Shown: positions 61,147-64,000 of the stretch, in pieces
Layout: each line of letters starts with the position of its first letter
Numbering within the stretch: position 1 is the first letter of the stretch
NCBI RefSeq assembly: GCF_024171725.1
Contig: NZ_JAMTCG010000004.1
Location: forward strand, 528,137 to 592,136
DNA length: 64,000 bases
Direction: 5' to 3'
DNA from: Williamsia serinedens
GTDB lineage: Bacteria > Actinomycetota > Actinomycetes > Mycobacteriales > Mycobacteriaceae
Position numbers and translations under genes: made by a program
The notes under the pieces: generated by a model
Seen by the model: the letters and a program-made list of their open reading frames with translations, nothing else
Told to the model about the DNA's origin: nothing
Databases searched by the model: none

Positions 61147-61388
61147 CGCGGTCCGTCAGCCTCCGCGATCCGCTCGGCCAGCAGCTCCGCGACCAGTGAA
61201 CGGCCGCCTGCCCCATCCGCCAGCAACCCGCGGAGGTCGTCGACGGCGTCGTCCGGCCGCTCGAGGACGATCCGTCGTCCGTCACGCACCACGCGTACCG
61301 AATCCCCTGCGGACAGGCCCAATTCCGCCCTGATGTCGGATGGGATGACGATCCGTCCCTGTCTACCGATCACCACCGTGTCACTCAT
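61143..61388 (-). CDS. vapB: AbrB/MazE-type antitoxin VapB
   Basis: An 81-residue protein: swapped-hairpin DNA-binding domain IGRQGRIVIPSDIRAELGLSAGDSV (residues 6-30) and an acidic C-terminal tail that would wrap the toxin. It represses its own promoter through the ATCGTGCC repeats directly upstream. ATG 61388 starts the family homology. Confidence 0.88.
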   Translation of the reverse strand: MSDTVVIGRQGRIVIPSDIRAELGLSAGDSVRVVRDGRRIVLERPDDAVDDLRGLLADGAGGRSLVAELLAERIAEADGPR

Positions 61389-61427
61389 CGTGCCATCGTG
61401 CCACTTCCCTGATGATCGTGCCACGAT
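61387..61427. promoter_or_regulatory. VapB operator repeats
   Basis: ATCGTGCC is repeated with 8-bp period at 61387-61402, and the palindrome ATCGTG-C-CACGAT lies at 61415-61427. They cover the antitoxin start and promoter, as expected for autoregulation by an AbrB-type antitoxin. Confidence 0.65.
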
Positions 61428-61454
61428 GTCGGTGCGCGACTCCACGGTGACGTC

Positions 61455-61730
61455 ATGACCGCTGAGCCCCACCCCACCAAGGACCGGATCGTCGCAGCGG
61501 TCGCCGCCCGTGACCTCGCCGCCGCGGGCCTCGACCACACGGCGCCCGGGGTGAACGTGGCCGCGCTGTACCCGTCCCCGCATCTGAACCTGGCCGACGA
61601 CCTGCGACAGCTCGCCTCGTTCGACGACGCCGCGGGACCGCACCGGGCTGACCATCGCGGGTCGCCACCGTCGGGATCGGTGTGGCTCACGCCTCGAACA
61701 GATCACGATGCGCGACAACCCAATCCCTGA
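61455..61730 (+). CDS. Small ORF of unknown function, possibly truncated
   Basis: A 91-residue frame. The first 55 residues (KDRIVAAVAARDLAAAGLDHT, PHLNLADDLRQLASF) show the local codon bias; the rest does not. The 3' end overlaps the convergent NmrA-like remnant. It may be a broken gene or a small protein. No family recognised. Confidence 0.35.
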   Translation: MTAEPHPTKDRIVAAVAARDLAAAGLDHTAPGVNVAALYPSPHLNLADDLRQLASFDDAAGPHRADHRGSPPSGSVWLTPRTDHDARQPNP

Positions 61731-62304
61731 ATCGCGCGGCAGGTCGCCCGGTGATCGTCGCGATCTCGTCGGTGACGGTCGCCGGGTTGTCCACCGCTGC
61801 GCGCTGGAGCGCGAGGTAGGCGTTGACGAACGCCGGAGCCGCGCCCGCACCGGTCATCGCTCCGCGCACCGCATCGGGGCCCACCTCGACGAATCGCAGC
61901 GGACGACCGAGCACCTCGCCGATCGTCGCCACCTGGTCGGCCACGGTGAGGACCTCCGGACCCGTCAGCACCACACGCCGACCGACAAGCGTGTCGTCGG
62001 TCAGTGCATGTACGGCCACCGCCGCGATGTCCTCGTCGACCACGGGTGCGAACGACGCTCCCTCGTACGGCCCGCGGACGACGTCGCCGTTTCTGATCTG
62101 CGTCGCCCACATGTCTGCAGCGGTCGACGCGAAGACCGACGGTCGCAGGCTCACGGCCGGCAGGCCCGCGGACATTGCGAGCTGATCGGCCTCTCGGTTG
62201 CGGTCCCCACGGAAGCGGGAGGGCTGCAGCATGTCGTCGTCGTCGATGTTCGCGGCGGAGAGCGCGACGAGACGCTGGACCTGCTGCTCGACCGCGAGGG
62301 CCAC
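61687..62304 (-). pseudogene. NmrA-like NAD(P)-binding protein, 5' truncated
   Basis: The visible part (205 residues from GTG 62304; homologous sequence LNSRALGTDLEQVV reaches to about 62343) matches the middle and C-terminal part of NmrA/azoreductase-type proteins: RLVALSAANIDDDD, SLRPSVFASTAADMW, EVLGRPLRFVEV. The N-terminal Rossmann strand with Gly-x2-Gly-x2-Gly is missing, and upstream DNA carries an unrelated fragment. It is probably a non-functional remnant. Confidence 0.65.
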
Positions 62305-62342
62305 GACCTGCTCGAGATCTGTCCCGAGCGCACGCGAGTTGA

Positions 62343-62536
62343 GGAACAGAGACCAGTGAGCAGACCTTCGTAGCCACGCTTGAGCAGCAATCGCGGGGAC
62401 GCGACTACTCGGGCGACCCGGAGTACCTCATCGATCTCAAGGGAACGGTCGCCAAGGTCGTCACGAAAAGTGCTGACGGCAAGAGTGACCTTGCCCCGAG
62501 GGACCTGGACGTACGCGGACGGAAAGTGGAGCTTTG
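62343..62536 (+). pseudogene. 3' fragment of an unidentified gene
   Basis: An open frame without a start codon, ending in TGA at 62534-62536. It reads EQTFVATLEQQSRGRDYS, DPEYLIDLKGTVAKVV, and ends DVRGRKVEL. It begins where the NmrA-like gene loses homology (about 62343-62360), so the two truncated genes meet tail-out at one junction. Codon use is less GC-biased than the neighbours. The family is not recognised. Confidence 0.4.
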
Positions 62537-62803
62537 ACAACTGCTGAGCTGTCCACCAACGCTGCGTGATTCGGACTATGTTTCGTTCTTGGTGACGAAA
62601 CCCTGTACGCTACAATCGAATTGACCGATACATGGATTATGTCAGTCCAGCGATTTGCGGTGTCTCGCCGCTGCCCTCGGTCATGCTCGTGTCGGTAGCT
62701 TCTCACCCTCGGCGCGGTCGGCCACGGAGAGCCCTGTTGTCACGGCCTGTTCCGCATCGTGTTAGACGCGGCGCCGCGAGGTCGGCCACCTGCAGGCACG
62801 ATT
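62537..62803. other. AT-richer gap without recognisable gene
   Basis: The stretch 62540-62670 is clearly lower in GC than the rest of the window (for example ACTATGTTTCGTTCTTGGTG). No supported ORF, tRNA or transposon end was seen. It adjoins the truncated-gene junction and may be the trace of an inserted element. Confidence 0.5.
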
Positions 62804-62833
62804 CGGCGGGCAGATCCTCGGATCTGCCCGCCG
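62804..62833 (-). terminator. Strong hairpin terminator of amidohydrolase gene
   Basis: CGGCGGGCAGATC and GATCTGCCCGCCG are perfect 13-bp arms around CTCG, 17 nt beyond the stop of the minus-strand amidohydrolase. A stem this stable with a tetraloop is a convincing actinobacterial terminator even without a T-tract. Confidence 0.75.
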
Positions 62834-62850
62834 AGAGTTGCGTCCAGGCG

Positions 62851-64000
62851 TCAGGCGGGTACGGGGGTCCCGCGGTGGATCTCGTCGACGTCGCGCGCAC
62901 GCGCCTGGCTGCCGTCGCCGGGATCCTTGTGGAACTTCCCGTCCTTCATGATCCCGACGATCCGGCCCCGGTCCTGCAGGACCGTGATGTCCTCCAGCGG
63001 GTCTCCGTCGATCAGGATCATGTCGGCGTAGAAGTTCGGCGCGATTTGCCCGAGTTCGTTGGGCATGCGCATGATCTGCCCGCCGAGCGCTGTCGCCGAC
63101 AGCAGCGCCTCCTTGGTGGTGAAGCCCAGGAGATCGACGAAGTGCTGCAGGTCGCGTGCGTAGGTGCCGTGCGGGGTCCAGGCGAAGCCGTAGTCGCCGC
63201 CGGGGAGGATGCGGATCCCCCGGGCCTTCATCTTCTTGAGACCGTCGATGGCGCACTCGAGTTCGTGCTTGTAGCCGGCCGCCTCGGCGGCTTCCTGCGG
63301 GTAGCCGAAGTCGGCGGCGTCGTTGAGGGTGGCGATGAGCCAGTTGATCCCCGGCGCGACGAACAGTTCGTCCTTCTTGGCCTCGAGCATGTCGAGGCCT
63401 TCCTCGTCGACGAACGAGGCGTGGTAGACGATGTCGACCCCGTTGCGGACGGACATCTTCACCGACTCGCCGGAGCGGGCGTGGGTGCACACGCGCAGTC
63501 CGCGGCGGTGGGCCTCGGTGGTGGCGGCGAGGACCTCTTCGTCGGAGAAGTAGTTGTCCTCGGCGTGCTGGTTGCCGGTGATCTCCTCACCGGACATGCT
63601 GAGCTTCACCAGGTCTGCGCCCATGGCGACGTTGCGGCGGACCTGCTTGCGCATCTCCTCCGGGCCGTCGGCGAAGGCGGTGATGCCGTCGACCAGCGCG
63701 CCGCCGGTGACGGCGATTTCCTGACAGTTGGCCAGATAGCGGGGTCCCGGGATCTGTCCGTCGTTGATGGCGTTGCGGATGACGACGTCGAGGCGGGGTT
63801 TGGCGGCGGCTGCCCCGACGCACATGGTGTAGCCGCAGTCGATGTAGGTCTGTGCCGAGCGTGCGGACAACAGTGTGTGCTCCTCGACGCCCATGGTCCC
63901 CAGTCCGGGGAGGTCCGCGGAGTTGGTCCAGGAGAAGTGGGTGTGGGCGTCGCAGAGTCCCGACATGAGGAATTTCCCGCCGCCGTCGACGACGCGGACG
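62851..64000 (-). CDS. Amidohydrolase, imidazolonepropionase-like, 5' end outside window
   Basis: The frame stays open to the window edge (about 383 residues visible). Metal motif CDAHTHFSW near the visible N-terminus, then VKLSMSGEEITGNQ (Lys region), CTHARSGESVKM (metal His), VYHASFVD, PGGDYGFAWTPHG (metal Asp), and C-terminal NFYADMILIDGDPLED. This is the organisation of Xaa-Pro dipeptidase/imidazolonepropionase-type hydrolases. Substrate unknown. An ATG at 63966 exists, but residues before it (VRVVDGGGKFL) continue the fold, so the true start is further upstream. Confidence 0.88.
   Translation of the reverse strand, partial: VRVVDGGGKFLMSGLCDAHTHFSWTNSADLPGLGTMGVEEHTLLSARSAQTYIDCGYTMCVGAAAAKPRLDVVIRNAINDGQIPGPRYLANCQEIAVTGGALVDGITAFADGPEEMRKQVRRNVAMGADLVKLSMSGEEITGNQHAEDNYFSDEEVLAATTEAHRRGLRVCTHARSGESVKMSVRNGVDIVYHASFVDEEGLDMLEAKKDELFVAPGINWLIATLNDAADFGYPQEAAEAAGYKHELECAIDGLKKMKARGIRILPGGDYGFAWTPHGTYARDLQHFVDLLGFTTKEALLSATALGGQIMRMPNELGQIAPNFYADMILIDGDPLEDITVLQDRGRIVGIMKDGKFHKDPGDGSQARARDVDEIHRGTPVPA

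Overview
The window is about 64 kb of very GC-rich, densely packed bacterial DNA with strongly GC-biased third codon positions, many GTG starts, and many 4-base ATGA/GTGA gene overlaps. The gene content points to a mycolic-acid actinobacterium (Mycobacteriales, perhaps Gordonia, Williamsia or Rhodococcus-like). Evidence for this includes a CYP51-ferredoxin-CYP123-TetR/aldehyde dehydrogenase block ordered like Rv0763c-Rv0771 of Mycobacterium tuberculosis, paired DUF3558 lipoproteins, an F420-type LLM oxidoreductase, FprB, many TetR regulators, and a KstR-type operator. The genus is an inference. No rRNA, tRNA, CRISPR array, transposase or phage gene was found.

Layout. (1) 1-6.6 kb, + strand: end of an EamA transporter, a MetX-like hydrolase, a macrolide-type glycosyltransferase, a PhyH dioxygenase, a DUF427 protein, an N-acyl-D-amino-acid deacylase-like amidohydrolase and an NTF2-like protein. 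(2) 6.8-16.7 kb, - strand: one eight-gene operon (MDMPI-like protein, AtuA-like, acyl-CoA dehydrogenase, carboxyltransferase, biotin carboxylase, acyl-CoA dehydrogenase, enoyl-CoA hydratase, TetR). Six of its seven junctions are overlaps or gaps of no more than 5 nt, and its parts match the acyclic-terpene (Atu) acyl-CoA carboxylation route. (3) 17-20.2 kb: a double-hotdog thioesterase, a small membrane protein, and an ABC ATPase with a permease whose 5' end appears frameshifted. (4) 20.2-25.4 kb: a Rieske oxygenase with a DapB-like dehydrogenase, two TetR genes, a P450 and an NTF2-like protein. (5) 25.4-39.5 kb: a divergent lipid/steroid-type oxidation region. The left arm runs TetR, CYP123, SDR, CYP51, ferredoxin, NTF2-like, unknown protein, acyl-CoA ligase, SDR. 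The right arm runs aldehyde dehydrogenase, SDR, HIBADH-like, CMD-like, thioesterase, CYP125-like P450. (6) 39.5-47.4 kb: DUF2277, quinone oxidoreductase, methyltransferase, acyl-CoA ligase, then a signalling trio (GAF-ANTAR, degenerate EAL with a DICT-like C-terminus, GGDEF) and an LLM oxidoreductase. (7) 47.5-50.6 kb: an envelope-type glycosyltransferase, methyltransferase and toroid protein operon. (8) 50.7-55 kb: FprB and an acyl-ACP thioesterase-like gene diverging from a KstR-type box, two DUF3558 lipoproteins and an S4-domain protein. (9) 55-59.5 kb: a coupled TetR, MFS, D-threonine aldolase-like and gulonolactone oxidase-like operon. (10) 59.5-64 kb: a secreted EEP-family enzyme, a VapBC-type toxin-antitoxin pair, a decayed junction with two truncated genes, and the 3' part of an imidazolonepropionase-like amidohydrolase.

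Most of the content is oxidative and acyl-CoA catabolism (four P450s, one Rieske oxygenase, two acyl-CoA ligases, two acyl-CoA dehydrogenases, an acyl-CoA carboxylase, several SDRs and thioesterases) with local TetR control. The least expected structure is a set of 21-bp-period repeat arrays at three intergenic sites. At two of them the repeat orientation flips in the middle. Promoters are often leaderless (TANNNT, then 6-7 nt, then the start codon).
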